Shown: positions 9,397-18,502, numbered from the stretch's first letter. The stretch is 64,000 nucleotides of DNA from Gilvirhabdus luticola (GCF_032583975.1 NZ_JAWHTF010000009.1); one strand, 5' to 3'. Translations and numbers: made by a program. The notes: generated by a model not told the origin, from the letters alone.

Positions 9397-9983
9397 TGTT
9401 AAAAGAAAAACTAAAAAACCATCATATAATTTTAGCATCAGGGTCACCTAGACGTCAACAGTTTTTAAAAGAACTTGATTTAGATTTTGAAATACGTTTA
9501 AAACCAGTTGTCGAAGAGTATCCTGAATGCCTTTCTCATTATGAAATCACAGATTATCTGGCACAACTAAAAGCATTACCATTTAAGGAAGAATTAAAAG
9601 AGAAAGACATTTTAATTACAAGTGATACCATTGTTTGGCATAATAATCAAGCACTTGGAAAACCCAAAGATGAGCAAGATGCCTTCAATATGATACAAAG
9701 CATGAGCGGTAAAGCTCATGAGGTTATTACATCAATATGTTTTACATCTGTTGACTATCAAAAAACAGTAAATAATATTACCAAAGTAACGTTTAAAGAT
9801 TTAACGGACGTGGAAATTTGGTATTACGTAAAAACATTTAAACCAATGGATAAAGCTGGCGCTTATGGTATTCAAGACTGGATTGGTTTAATTGGTGTCA
9901 CAAAACTGGAAGGTTCTTATTTTAATGTTATGGGAATGCCAGTACATTTGCTTTACAAAACAATATTAGAGATTGTAAACTAA
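9396..9983 (+). CDS. maf: Maf-family nucleotide pyrophosphatase
   Basis: A 195-residue protein with the three Maf signatures: ILASGSPRRQQFLKEL (S-x-S-P-R-R) near residue 12, DILITSDTIV with the catalytic Asp near residue 70, and GKAHEVITSIC near residue 105, plus the QDWIGLIGVTKLEGSYFNVMG C-terminal loop. Members hydrolyse dTTP, UTP or modified nucleotides to monophosphates; the overall pattern fits the YhdE-type dTTP/UTP subgroup. Its ATG shares its first base with the last base of the prenyltransferase stop, so translational coupling is likely. Confidence 0.9.
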   Translation: MLKEKLKNHHIILASGSPRRQQFLKELDLDFEIRLKPVVEEYPECLSHYEITDYLAQLKALPFKEELKEKDILITSDTIVWHNNQALGKPKDEQDAFNMIQSMSGKAHEVITSICFTSVDYQKTVNNITKVTFKDLTDVEIWYYVKTFKPMDKAGAYGIQDWIGLIGVTKLEGSYFNVMGMPVHLLYKTILEIVN

Positions 9984-10024
9984 ATTCAATATCTTTAATT
10001 TTACTTGATCAATTAATTTTACTA

Positions 10025-10564
10025 ATGAACAATTTTTTTACGAGATACCAAGAAGAATTAATACAATCTATTATACTACTTTTTATATTTTTTATTCTTT
10101 GGTACATTTTAAGGTTTTCAATAAAAAAAATAGGAAAAAAGAGCAATATCAATGATGCACGAGTTCATTTAATTATAAGGTATACTAGTGTAACGCTATT
10201 GCTAATTGGGGTACTGATAGAAGCATTTATTTTAGGAGCAAAACCCGAAGATTTGACGGTTGTTTTTTCATCCGTTTTTGCGGTATTAGGTATAGCATTG
10301 TTTGCAATTTGGTCGATTTTAAGTAATGTCTCTTCTGGAATTATTATGTTCTTCTCTTTTCCATATAAGGTTGGTGATAAAATACAAATTCATGATAAAG
10401 ATTTTCCAGTAGAGGCAATTATTGAAGATATAAGGGCTTTTCATTTGCATTTAAGATTAGATAATGGAGATTTGGTGACTTATCCAAATAACTTAATGCT
10501 CCAAAAAGCAGTGACGCTTGTTGAAAAAGATGCCATTGAAGACGATGGTGCTGATGTAGTTTAA
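10025..10564 (+). CDS. Small mechanosensitive channel, MscS family
   Basis: A 179-residue protein with three hydrophobic segments. The third contains the pore-lining pattern VFAVLGIALFAIWSILSNVSSGIIM followed by the beta-domain start FPYKVGDKIQIHDKD, both diagnostic of MscS. It is short: the large C-terminal cytoplasmic alpha/beta part of E. coli MscS (286 residues) is missing, leaving the pore and beta domain. It probably opens under membrane tension to release solutes. The CorA gene starts 12 bp downstream. Confidence 0.85.
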   Translation: MNNFFTRYQEELIQSIILLFIFFILWYILRFSIKKIGKKSNINDARVHLIIRYTSVTLLLIGVLIEAFILGAKPEDLTVVFSSVFAVLGIALFAIWSILSNVSSGIIMFFSFPYKVGDKIQIHDKDFPVEAIIEDIRAFHLHLRLDNGDLVTYPNNLMLQKAVTLVEKDAIEDDGADVV

Positions 10565-10575
10565 ATTAAACAATT

Positions 10576-11643
10576 ATGGCAAAAAAAAGAACGACTGCAT
10601 ATAAAAAAAAGCTAGGAACAGCTCCTGGTTCAGTTATTTACACTGGGAAAAAAGAATCACAAAAACTTTATATTGAATCTTTTAGCTATACCACCGAAAG
10701 TTTAGAAGAAAAGGAACTTTTAAACATAGAAGAAGCCTTTAAAGATATAACTTCTGAAGCTATTTCATGGATTAATATCAACGGTCTTAATCATACAGAT
10801 GCCATTGAAAAAATTGGAGAACACTATAATTTACATTCACTTGTTTTGGAAGATATCGTTAATGTTGGCCAAAGACCCAAAATTGATGAATACGAAGATT
10901 ACCTCTTTGTAGTTTTAAAAATGATGTATTACGACAAAGATGAAAATGTGATTTCAGAACAGGTCAGCTTTATTATGGGCGAAAATTATGTGCTTACTTT
11001 TCAAGAAGCAGAAGGAGATGTTTTTGATAGCTTAAGAGATAGGATTAGATCTGCAAAGGGTAGGATAAGAACTTTGGGGTCTGATTATTTGTTATATGCA
11101 CTTATAGATTCTGTAATAGATCACTACTATGTAGTTATTGAAACTATGGGAAATAAAATTGAAGACCTGGAAGATAGTTTATTCAGTGGCTCTTCTGAAA
11201 AAGAATTAAGTCATCAAATTCAAGGTCTTAAACGCGAAGTTTTAAAAGTGAGACGTGCTATTTTTCCTTTAAGAGAAATTATAAGTAGAATAGAAAAAAT
11301 AGAAAGCAAACTTATTAAAAAGAAAACACTGCATTTTTACAGAGATATTTATGACCACATCATTCAAATCTCTGAAAATATTGATATCTATCGCGAAATG
11401 ATTTGGGGACTTATGGATATGTATATGACCAATATAAGCAACAAAATGAATGAAGTCATGAAAGTCCTTACCATCATAGCCACAATTTTTATTCCTTTAA
11501 CATTTATTGCAGGTATTTACGGAATGAATTTCGATAATATCCCAGAACTGCATTACAAGTACAGTTACTTCATTCTTTGGGGTATCATGATTATTCTTTT
11601 TGTTGCAATGCTTTATTATTTCAGAAGAAAGAAATGGCTATAA
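10576..11643 (+). CDS. corA: CorA-type magnesium/cobalt transporter
   Basis: A 355-residue protein of standard CorA length. A cytosolic domain (WININGLNHTDAIEKIGEHY, LVLEDIVNVGQRPKIDEYEDYLFVVLKM) leads into the long stalk helix, then two membrane helices separated by the selectivity loop GIYGMNFDNIPELHYKYSY, which has the invariant GMN triplet. It forms a pentamer importing Mg2+ or Co2+. It is 12 bp downstream of the MscS-type gene and probably shares its transcript. Confidence 0.95.
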   Translation: MAKKRTTAYKKKLGTAPGSVIYTGKKESQKLYIESFSYTTESLEEKELLNIEEAFKDITSEAISWININGLNHTDAIEKIGEHYNLHSLVLEDIVNVGQRPKIDEYEDYLFVVLKMMYYDKDENVISEQVSFIMGENYVLTFQEAEGDVFDSLRDRIRSAKGRIRTLGSDYLLYALIDSVIDHYYVVIETMGNKIEDLEDSLFSGSSEKELSHQIQGLKREVLKVRRAIFPLREIISRIEKIESKLIKKKTLHFYRDIYDHIIQISENIDIYREMIWGLMDMYMTNISNKMNEVMKVLTIIATIFIPLTFIAGIYGMNFDNIPELHYKYSYFILWGIMIILFVAMLYYFRRKKWL

Positions 11644-11690
11644 TACATCTAAAATGACATGTTGACATTTTAATATTTCCTATGAGTCAT

Positions 11691-11706
11691 TTGGCATATT
11701 TTTTGA
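11691..11706 (+). promoter_or_regulatory. Weak sigma-54-like element
   Basis: The sequence TTGGCATATTTTTTGA has the -24 TGGCAT core and a TTG ten bases after GG, but GA instead of GC in the -12 position. It lies 56 bp before the lipoprotein ATG, close to the spacing of the two stronger elements at 49879 and 54450. An imperfect inverted repeat (AAAATGACATG/TTGACATTTTA) lies at 11651-11672. Tentative. Confidence 0.25.
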
Positions 11707-11747
11707 AAAATTGCTTGTAAAAGTATTGTGTAATTTCAAAATATAAG

Positions 11748-12191
11748 ATGATGAAAACATTAAAGTTAACTCTATTGTTTTGTCTTTTATTTTTTAATTG
11801 TTCAGGGCAAGACAAATCAAAAACTAAAGAAAACAGCATTAAACCAAATGAAAACATACAAGTAAATAAGGAATATGACGAGTTTGGAAATTTAACAAAG
11901 TATGATTCTATTTATTCCTATAGTTATTCATCAAATGGAAAATTAAACGATAGTATTAAAATGCAATTTCAAAGCCATTTTAATAATCATTCTTTTTTTA
12001 ATGATTCTTTTTTTGATGACTTTTTTAAACAAGACTCTTTAACTGGTCATTTTAATCCCAAAAACTTTTTCTTTGATGGTTTTACAAATCAAGATGATGA
12101 AATAAAAAGTATGATGAAACGTATGGATTCAATACAAGACCTATTTTTTAATCAATACCAAAGAAGCATTATTCCACCAGAATCAGAATAA
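11748..12191 (+). CDS. Hypothetical lipoprotein
   Basis: A 147-residue protein with a lipoprotein signal (hydrophobic LLFCLLFF followed by the acceptor Cys in NCSGQ, near residue 18). The mature part is polar and rich in Asn, Phe, Asp and Ser, with runs such as FFNDSFFDDFFKQDS and no domain that I recognise. A second in-frame ATG one codon later (11751) is equally likely as the start. It is followed by a strong terminator at 12249, so it forms its own transcript. Function unknown. Confidence 0.65.
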   Translation: MMKTLKLTLLFCLLFFNCSGQDKSKTKENSIKPNENIQVNKEYDEFGNLTKYDSIYSYSYSSNGKLNDSIKMQFQSHFNNHSFFNDSFFDDFFKQDSLTGHFNPKNFFFDGFTNQDDEIKSMMKRMDSIQDLFFNQYQRSIIPPESE

Positions 12192-12248
12192 AAACAATAA
12201 AACCAAAAAGATCAATTTGAAATCTATAAAGAGTTAAATAAAAATTAA

Positions 12249-12277
12249 AACCAGCACTATTGCTGGTTTCTTTTTTA
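12249..12277 (+). terminator. Rho-independent terminator after the lipoprotein gene
   Basis: A perfect 9-bp stem (AAACCAGCA at 12249-12257, TGCTGGTTT at 12262-12270) with a CTAT loop is followed by C and six T. It separates the lipoprotein gene from the deacetylase operon. Confidence 0.85.
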
Positions 12278-12307
12278 TATTTGGTTTTGAGCAATTAAAT
12301 ACCAACT

Positions 12308-14836
12308 ATGCCGAAATCACTTTTTACTTTAATTTTATCAACCTTATCTTTAGCTGTTATATCGGCACAACAGCCCAAAAAACCAAATACTTCAGATATA
12401 TATGAATCTATAAAAAAACTTAACTTTTTAGGTTCTGTTATGTACGTTGCAGCTCATCCTGATGATGAGAACACACGTTTGATTTCCTATTTTTCAAATG
12501 AAGTAAAAGCACGAACTGCCTATTTGGCTATTACTCGTGGTGATGGTGGGCAAAATTTAATTGGTCCTGAAATTAGTGAAGAACTTGGCGTTATTAGAAC
12601 ACAAGAACTTTTGGCAGCAAGAAGAGTTGATGGTGGTGAGCAACGCTTTACAAGAGCCAATGATTTTGGGTTTTCTAAACATCCGGACGAAACTCTTAAA
12701 ATTTGGAACAAGAATGATGTTTTGAATGATGTAGTATTATATGTAAGGACTTTTAAACCGGATGTAATAATCAATAGATTCGATCATAGAACACCAGGAA
12801 CGACTCATGGTCACCATACCAGTTCTGCCATGTTAAGTGTTGAAGCTTTTGACCTTGCTAGTAACAGAAATATATTTCCTGAACAACTAAAAGTTGTTGA
12901 TACTTGGCAACCAAAACGTGTCTTTTTTAACACCACGTGGTGGTTTTATGGTAGTCCTGAAAATTTTGAAAAAGCAGACAAGAGCAATATGCTCTATTTT
13001 GATACAGGAGTGTATTATCCGCAAAAAGGCCTTTCTAATAACGAATTAGCCGCTATTGCAAGTAGTCAGCATTTATCACAAGGGTTTGGCAGAACAACAA
13101 CTCGTGGAACTGAAAAAGAATATATAGAATTAATTAAAGGCGATTTTCCGGCAGATGGACAAAATCCTTTTTACGGAATTGATACCTCTTGGAGTAGAAT
13201 AAAAGGCGGACAAGCCATAGGGAATATATTATATGATGTTGAAGAAAATTTCAACTTTAAAGATCCTTCTGTACATATTCCAAATTTAATTGAAGCCTAT
13301 AAATTAATTAATCAAATTGAAGATATACACTGGAAGGAAATTAAACTTAAAGAATTAAAATCTATAATTGAAGCCTGTGCTGGTTTATACCTTGAAGTCT
13401 CTGCTAATGAACCAACATTGGCTCCTAGAAGTCATGTAAACGTTGGTGTTGAAGTTGTAAACCGAAGTAACTCTAAAATTAATTTAAAAAGTGTTAGTAT
13501 ATCTTTAATTGGTTCGGTTGAAAATCCTAATATTAAATTAGAAAATAATATTAAACATAATTATGAGCTTTCTGGGACTATTCCAAATGATACGAAACCA
13601 TCAAGTCCATATTGGTTAAATAAAAAAGGTACTTTGGGAATGTATAAAGTAGAAGACAAAAGTTTAATTGGTTTGCCTGAAAGTCCAAGACCGTTACAAG
13701 TACATTTTATTTTAGATTTCGATGGCTATTCAATTCCATTTTCAAAAGATGTTGTTTATAGATATTCAAAGCCAGATAAAGGTGAATTGTACAGACCTTT
13801 CGAAATCATTCCAGAGGCTTCAGCTAAAATTTCTGAAAAGGTGATTATTTTCGAAAATGATAAACAAAAAAATATTCAGGTTCTAGTAAAAGCTGGTAAA
13901 GACAGTTTACATGGTTTTGTGCAAATTGCACATCCAAATGATTGGACTGTATTTCCAGAAAAGCAAGAATTCGAAATAGTAAATAAAGATCAAGAGAAGA
14001 CTCTAGAATTTACCATTATTCCTCCAAAAAATCAGAGCGAAGGTTTATTAACACCAATGGTTCATGTCGAAGATAATATATATACAAGAAAGTTAGTAGA
14101 AATAGATTATGAACATATTCCTTTCCAAACAGTACTTATACCTAGCGAAAGCAAAGTAGTAAGATTAAATATCCAAAAAAGAGGAGAAAATATTGCCTAT
14201 GTTGAAGGTGCTGGTGATGTGCTTCCAGAAAGTTTAGAACAAATAGGATATCATGTTGCAATATTAAAACCAGAAGACATCAATCCTGAAACTTTAAGCC
14301 GGTTTGATGCTGTAGTTGTTGGTATTAGAGCTTATAATACCATAGACGAACTTAAACACAAACAGTCTATTTTATTTGATTTTGTTGAAAAAGGTGGTAA
14401 TATGATCGTTCAGTACAATACCAATTTTAGGTTAAATGTTGATGAAATAGCACCTTATGATTTAAAATTGTCTAGAGATAGAGTGACCGAAGAAGATGCA
14501 GAAGTCAGATTACTAAATCCTAACCATGAAGTCTTGAATTTTCCAAATAAAATAACGGAAGATGATTTTGATGGCTGGACGCAAGAACGTGGATTATATT
14601 TTCCAAATGAATGGTCAGAAGAGTTCTCTCCTATTCTGTCTATGAATGATAAAGGTGAAACACCTAAAGATGGCAGTTTGTTGGTTGCAAAATATGGTAA
14701 AGGATATTATATCTATACTGGATTAAGTTTCTTCAGAGAATTTCCAGAAGGTGTTTCTGGCGCATATCGATTATTTGCTAATATGCTTTCTATCGGAAAA
14801 GAAAATCTGAAATTAGAAGCCAAACTAAATGATTAA
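12308..14836 (+). CDS. Secreted PIG-L (LmbE) family deacetylase, large form
   Basis: An 842-residue exported protein (signal peptide to about residue 20, SAQ). The N-terminal catalytic domain carries the zinc motif AAHPDDEN near residue 50, RGDGGQN, and a distal THGHHTSS histidine motif, as in PIG-L/LmbE N-acetyl-hexosamine deacetylases. A middle beta-rich region is followed by a C-terminal segment (about 620-830) with a GATase/ThuA-like look (FDAVVVGIRAYNT, FVEKGGNMIVQYN). The substrate is probably an N-acetylated sugar or glycoconjugate. It heads an operon with a small membrane peptide, a Na+/solute symporter and an oxidoreductase, a gene set that looks like uptake and use of a carbohydrate. 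Confidence 0.85.
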   Translation: MPKSLFTLILSTLSLAVISAQQPKKPNTSDIYESIKKLNFLGSVMYVAAHPDDENTRLISYFSNEVKARTAYLAITRGDGGQNLIGPEISEELGVIRTQELLAARRVDGGEQRFTRANDFGFSKHPDETLKIWNKNDVLNDVVLYVRTFKPDVIINRFDHRTPGTTHGHHTSSAMLSVEAFDLASNRNIFPEQLKVVDTWQPKRVFFNTTWWFYGSPENFEKADKSNMLYFDTGVYYPQKGLSNNELAAIASSQHLSQGFGRTTTRGTEKEYIELIKGDFPADGQNPFYGIDTSWSRIKGGQAIGNILYDVEENFNFKDPSVHIPNLIEAYKLINQIEDIHWKEIKLKELKSIIEACAGLYLEVSANEPTLAPRSHVNVGVEVVNRSNSKINLKSVSISLIGSVENPNIKLENNIKHNYELSGTIPNDTKPSSPYWLNKKGTLGMYKVEDKSLIGLPESPRPLQVHFILDFDGYSIPFSKDVVYRYSKPDKGELYRPFEIIPEASAKISEKVIIFENDKQKNIQVLVKAGKDSLHGFVQIAHPNDWTVFPEKQEFEIVNKDQEKTLEFTIIPPKNQSEGLLTPMVHVEDNIYTRKLVEIDYEHIPFQTVLIPSESKVVRLNIQKRGENIAYVEGAGDVLPESLEQIGYHVAILKPEDINPETLSRFDAVVVGIRAYNTIDELKHKQSILFDFVEKGGNMIVQYNTNFRLNVDEIAPYDLKLSRDRVTEEDAEVRLLNPNHEVLNFPNKITEDDFDGWTQERGLYFPNEWSEEFSPILSMNDKGETPKDGSLLVAKYGKGYYIYTGLSFFREFPEGVSGAYRLFANMLSIGKENLKLEAKLND

Positions 14837-14839
14837 AAC

Positions 14840-14950
14840 ATGAGTGAAAAAAAACTACATAATCAACCATGGCTTAAATTATACTCTATTGTTTTAATCG
14901 CCAATGCTATTTATATTATTTTGTTTTACCTAATCATGCAAACCTTTTAA
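14840..14950 (+). CDS. 36-residue single-helix membrane peptide
   Basis: A short frame with ATG three bases after the deacetylase stop and TAA three bases before the symporter ATG. The peptide has a polar, basic N-terminus (MSEKKLHNQPW) and one strongly hydrophobic segment (about residues 14-33, YSIVLIANAIYIILFYLIM). Its exact fit between two coupled genes, the codon use, and the lack of any other use for this 117-bp gap argue that it is translated. It may be an accessory subunit of the symporter. Function is inferred from position only. Confidence 0.65.
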   Translation: MSEKKLHNQPWLKLYSIVLIANAIYIILFYLIMQTF

Positions 14951-14953
14951 ATT

Positions 14954-16759
14954 ATGCAAACTTTAAACTGGATTGATTGGGTTGTTCTTGCCTTAACTTT
15001 ACTAACTATAGTTGGTTATGGTACATGGAAAACAAGAGGTAGTAAAAGTGTACATGAATATGTAAAAGGAGGAAATTCTGCACAATGGTGGACCATTGGT
15101 TTGTCAGTTATGGCAACACAGGCAAGTGCAATTACTTTTTTATCTACAACTGGTCAAGCATTTTCGGATGGGATGGGCTTTGTGCAATTCTATTTTGGTT
15201 TGCCTATTGCAATGGTTATTATTTGTTTGGTTTTTATTCCATTATATCATCGTTTAAAAGTTTACACTGCATACGAATTTCTGGAAAACAGATTCGATTT
15301 AAAAACCCGGAGACTAACAGCAATTCTATTTTTAATCCAGCGAGGTTTGGCAGCTGGTATTACCATTTTCGCACCGGCCATAATTCTTTCCGTTGTTTTA
15401 GGTTGGGATATCATTTTACTTAATATCATTATTGGTGTTCTAGTAATAATTTATACCGTTTCGGGTGGCACTAAAGCTGTTACAGTTACACAAAAACAAC
15501 AGATGTTTGTCATCTTTTTTGGTATGCTTGTGGCTTTATTTGTGATTTTAAACTTAATTCCCGATGATGTTTCATTCACTAAAGCATTGGATATTGCTGG
15601 TGCTAACGGAAGAATGGAAATATTAGATTTTTCTTTTGATCTAGAAAACAGATACACCGTTTGGTCGGGATTAATTGGAGGTACTTTCCTTGCTCTAGCC
15701 TATTTTGGAACAGACCAAAGTCAGGTGCAACGCTATCTTTCTGGTAAATCTATGAAAGAAATGCAAATGGGTCTACTATTTAATGGTCTGTTGAAAGTAC
15801 CTATGCAATTCTTTATTTTATTGGTTGGTGTGATGGTATTTGTGTTTTATCAATTTAATCAGGCACCATTAAATTTTATTGATGCATCAACCGAAAAAGT
15901 TATGGCTTCAGAATATTCGCAACAATATCTGGATCTTCAAGAAAAACAAAATTCGCTATTCAATAGAAAAAAAGAATTAAGTCTTGAACTTTCAAAAAGT
16001 GAAAATGAAGATCTACGTAAGGATTTGTTTTATTTGGATAGCATTGAAAAATTACACAGACTACAATCAAAATATCTTATTAAACGCGCTATAGATACAT
16101 CTTATGCTAACAAATATGATAAGTTGAATGAAGAATTCAATAAATTGGCTCTTGATAGCGATGGGTATTTTGAAAAGAAAGAAGAATTGAATGCTTTGTA
16201 TAAGGATGCTGCCAAAGACACACAAACCAATGATAGAGATTACATGTTCATTACGTTTATTCTTAAATATTTACCCAAAGGTTTAATTGGTTTATTATTA
16301 GCGGTAATTTTAAGTGCAGCCATGTCTTCTACAGCTTCAGAAATTAATGCTTTAGCTACAATTACTTCTATAGATCTATACGGAAGAAATACAAAGACAA
16401 AGAAAGATGATAATCATATGGTTAAAGCCTCTAAAGTCTTTACACTTATTTGGGGAATTTTAGCTATTATCATTGCATGTTTTGCGAATCTCGCAGAAAA
16501 CTTAATTCAGTTAGTTAATATTATAGGTTCTATTTTCTACGGAAATGTTTTGGGTATATTTTTGCTAGCTTTCTTCTTTAAGTTTATAAAAGCTAATGCT
16601 GTTTTTATAGCAGCCATTATTACTCAAGTTATTGTCATCGTTGGTTGGTGGTTTGATTGGATGCCTTATTTATGGTTAAACCTTTTTGGTTGTATATTAG
16701 TCATCCTAATAGCTGTAATCATTCAACTAACACAAAAAACAAATGTCACAACAACTTAA
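14954..16759 (+). CDS. Sodium:solute symporter with a charged insertion
   Basis: A 601-residue membrane protein of the SSS family: GLSVMATQASAITFLSTTGQ in helix 2 and GGTFLALAYFGTDQSQVQRYLSGKS are the standard signatures. Unlike typical members of about 500 residues, it has about 120 mostly charged residues (roughly 318-430, Glu/Lys/Leu-rich with heptad character, for example LQEKQNSLFNRKKELSLEL) between two helices, predicted as a coiled coil. It likely imports a sugar or sugar acid with Na+. It overlaps the next gene by 17 bp. Confidence 0.88.
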   Translation: MQTLNWIDWVVLALTLLTIVGYGTWKTRGSKSVHEYVKGGNSAQWWTIGLSVMATQASAITFLSTTGQAFSDGMGFVQFYFGLPIAMVIICLVFIPLYHRLKVYTAYEFLENRFDLKTRRLTAILFLIQRGLAAGITIFAPAIILSVVLGWDIILLNIIIGVLVIIYTVSGGTKAVTVTQKQQMFVIFFGMLVALFVILNLIPDDVSFTKALDIAGANGRMEILDFSFDLENRYTVWSGLIGGTFLALAYFGTDQSQVQRYLSGKSMKEMQMGLLFNGLLKVPMQFFILLVGVMVFVFYQFNQAPLNFIDASTEKVMASEYSQQYLDLQEKQNSLFNRKKELSLELSKSENEDLRKDLFYLDSIEKLHRLQSKYLIKRAIDTSYANKYDKLNEEFNKLALDSDGYFEKKEELNALYKDAAKDTQTNDRDYMFITFILKYLPKGLIGLLLAVILSAAMSSTASEINALATITSIDLYGRNTKTKKDDNHMVKASKVFTLIWGILAIIIACFANLAENLIQLVNIIGSIFYGNVLGIFLLAFFFKFIKANAVFIAAIITQVIVIVGWWFDWMPYLWLNLFGCILVILIAVIIQLTQKTNVTTT

Positions 16760-17720
16760 ACCCATTCGTTGGGGAATTATTGGCCTAGGTAATATAGCTC
16801 ATAAATTTGCCAAAGATTTACTCACTATTGAAGACTCACAGCTTTATGCTGTTGCATCGAGAACACAAGATAAAGCCAATGAATTTGCTAATCTATATAA
16901 CGCTGAAAAAGCTTATGCTATATATGAGGATTTAGCAAATGATAAAAATATAGATGCCGTTTACATTGCGACACCTCATGTGTTCCATAAAGAAAATACC
17001 ATAATGTGTCTCAAAAAAGGTATTGCTGTGTTATGCGAAAAACCATTTGCTATGAATGTCCAAGAAGTGGAAGACATGATAGCTTGTGCCAGAGAAAATA
17101 ACACTTTGTTGATGGAGGCCTTATGGACTTACTTCTTACCGCATTATCAATATGTTCTAGATATAATAAAAAATAAAAAGTATGGCGAAGTTTTAAAATT
17201 TGAGGCTGATTTTGGGTTCGTTGTAACACCTGACGAATCTTCAAGAACTTATAATAAATCTTTAGGCGGTGGCAGTTTATTAGATATTGGCATCTACCCT
17301 ATTTTTGCTGCCTTGTCAAATTTTGGTGAGCCAAAAAGTATTGAGGCTAAAGCAACTTTTTTTAAGAACGAAACTGATTCTTCGTGTGATATGGTATTTC
17401 AATATAATAATCACAATTCCTATTTAAAAAGTTCTTTTATAGAAAACACACCTGTTGAAGCTATTATTACATGTGAAAAGGCTACTATTAAAATCAATAG
17501 AATGTTTCATATGCCTACTACAGTTTCAATAATCATTAATGGAAATGAGGAAATAATAGACTTTAGAAATAATACTATTGGCTATAATTTTGAAGCCATA
17601 CATTTTAATAATCTTATTAAAGAAGGAAAAAAAGAAAGTGATGTCATGACCTTTGACTTTAGCCGAAAACTAATCAAACTACTTGATAATGTTAGCGATA
17701 TTATTGGACTGAAATATTAA
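16743..17720 (+). CDS. Gfo/Idh/MocA-family oxidoreductase
   Basis: A 325-residue NAD(P)-dependent dehydrogenase. The Rossmann loop RWGIIGLGNIAHKFAKDL is at the N-terminus, AVYIATPHVFH near residue 75, and the family signature VLCEKPFAMN (E-K-P) near residue 95, followed by GGGSLLDIGIYPI in the C-terminal domain. The family oxidises or reduces sugars, inositols or their derivatives. Its 17-bp overlap with the symporter gene suggests that it processes the imported compound. The substrate is not known. Confidence 0.88.
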   Translation: MSQQLKPIRWGIIGLGNIAHKFAKDLLTIEDSQLYAVASRTQDKANEFANLYNAEKAYAIYEDLANDKNIDAVYIATPHVFHKENTIMCLKKGIAVLCEKPFAMNVQEVEDMIACARENNTLLMEALWTYFLPHYQYVLDIIKNKKYGEVLKFEADFGFVVTPDESSRTYNKSLGGGSLLDIGIYPIFAALSNFGEPKSIEAKATFFKNETDSSCDMVFQYNNHNSYLKSSFIENTPVEAIITCEKATIKINRMFHMPTTVSIIINGNEEIIDFRNNTIGYNFEAIHFNNLIKEGKKESDVMTFDFSRKLIKLLDNVSDIIGLKY

Positions 17721-17756
17721 ATAAAGAAATATATTTTTTACTTTAAGTAATTTTTG

Positions 17757-17788
17757 TTTGTCTATTTGTAAAGTTTGTTTTACTTTTG
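17757..17788 (+). promoter_or_regulatory. Bacteroidota -33/-7 promoter
   Basis: TTTG (17757-17760), a 20-bp spacer, then TACTTTTG (17781-17788) gives both elements of the Bacteroidota consensus at correct spacing, 26 bp before the ATG of the membrane-protein/XRE pair. Confidence 0.6.
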
Positions 17789-17814
17789 AACATCAATTTT
17801 AAAAACGAACAGTT

Positions 17815-18285
17815 ATGCAAACAAATTATTTATTACCAAACAAGTATAAAATTCTAGGATGGGTTTTATTTACTATTGGATTAGCCTTTGGCATCTTTTT
17901 ATTGTTAAACGAGTACGAATCAGATTTACTTAATGCAAAAGTGCTCGCAATTTACTACGAAGGAATTTTTGACAGTCAAGATGGATTCTTTAAAATAATC
18001 AATAATAATATTGTAGACGAGTTGGCAACTATTTGTATAATCATTGGAGGCTTGATCGTAGGCTTTACCAAAGAAAAAATAGAAGACGAATTTATTTATA
18101 AGTTGAGAAAGGATTCTTTGGTTTGGGCCATCATAGTCAACTATCTTATACTCATTTTTACCATTGTTTTTATTTATAACATGACCTTTTTCCATGTTTT
18201 GGTTTTAAACATGTTTACACCATTAATATTCTTCATTATTCGTTTTAATTTTTTAAAATTTAAATCTCAAAATCATGAAGAATAG
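17815..18285 (+). CDS. Four-helix membrane protein paired with an XRE regulator
   Basis: A 156-residue protein with four hydrophobic stretches (about residues 14-30, 66-82, 101-121, 126-144) and a KEKIEDEFIYKLRKDSL segment between helices 2 and 3. I recognise the segment as the type found in small membrane proteins that accompany YozG-like regulators, but no enzymatic motif is present. It overlaps the regulator gene by 11 bp, indicating coupled translation. It may act as a membrane partner or target of that regulator; this is inferred from context. Confidence 0.65.
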   Translation: MQTNYLLPNKYKILGWVLFTIGLAFGIFLLLNEYESDLLNAKVLAIYYEGIFDSQDGFFKIINNNIVDELATICIIIGGLIVGFTKEKIEDEFIYKLRKDSLVWAIIVNYLILIFTIVFIYNMTFFHVLVLNMFTPLIFFIIRFNFLKFKSQNHEE

Positions 18286-18475
18286 TATCAAAGTACAGCG
18301 TGCTATACATGATATGACACAAGCAGATTTAGCATCCAAAATAGGAGTTAGCAGACAGTCTATAAACGCCATAGAAAAGAACAAGTACGTACCATCAACT
18401 GTTTTGGCATTAAAAATTGCCAAACTATTCAATACAACTGTTGAAGATATATTCTTTTTGGAAGAAAACGAATAA
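18275..18475 (+). CDS. Small XRE-type transcriptional regulator
   Basis: A 66-residue protein that is essentially one HTH_3 domain: KVQRAIHDMTQADLASKIGVSRQSINAIEKNKYVPS contains the two recognition helices, and KIAKLFNTTVEDIFFLEE completes the fold. It resembles the YozG/YgzD subgroup (about 66 residues), which usually regulates its own operon. It is translated from within the end of the upstream membrane-protein gene and is followed at once by a terminator. Confidence 0.9.
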   Translation: MKNSIKVQRAIHDMTQADLASKIGVSRQSINAIEKNKYVPSTVLALKIAKLFNTTVEDIFFLEENE

Positions 18476-18480
18476 AAAAA

Positions 18481-18502
18481 GCGCAACTCAAGTTGCGCTT
18501 TT
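18481..18502. terminator. Bidirectional terminator between convergent genes
   Basis: GCGCAAC/GTTGCGC arms around TCAA, flanked by A-tract (18474-18480) on the left and T4 on the right, lie between the XRE gene and the convergent DUF2911 gene. The hairpin can terminate both. Confidence 0.85.
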
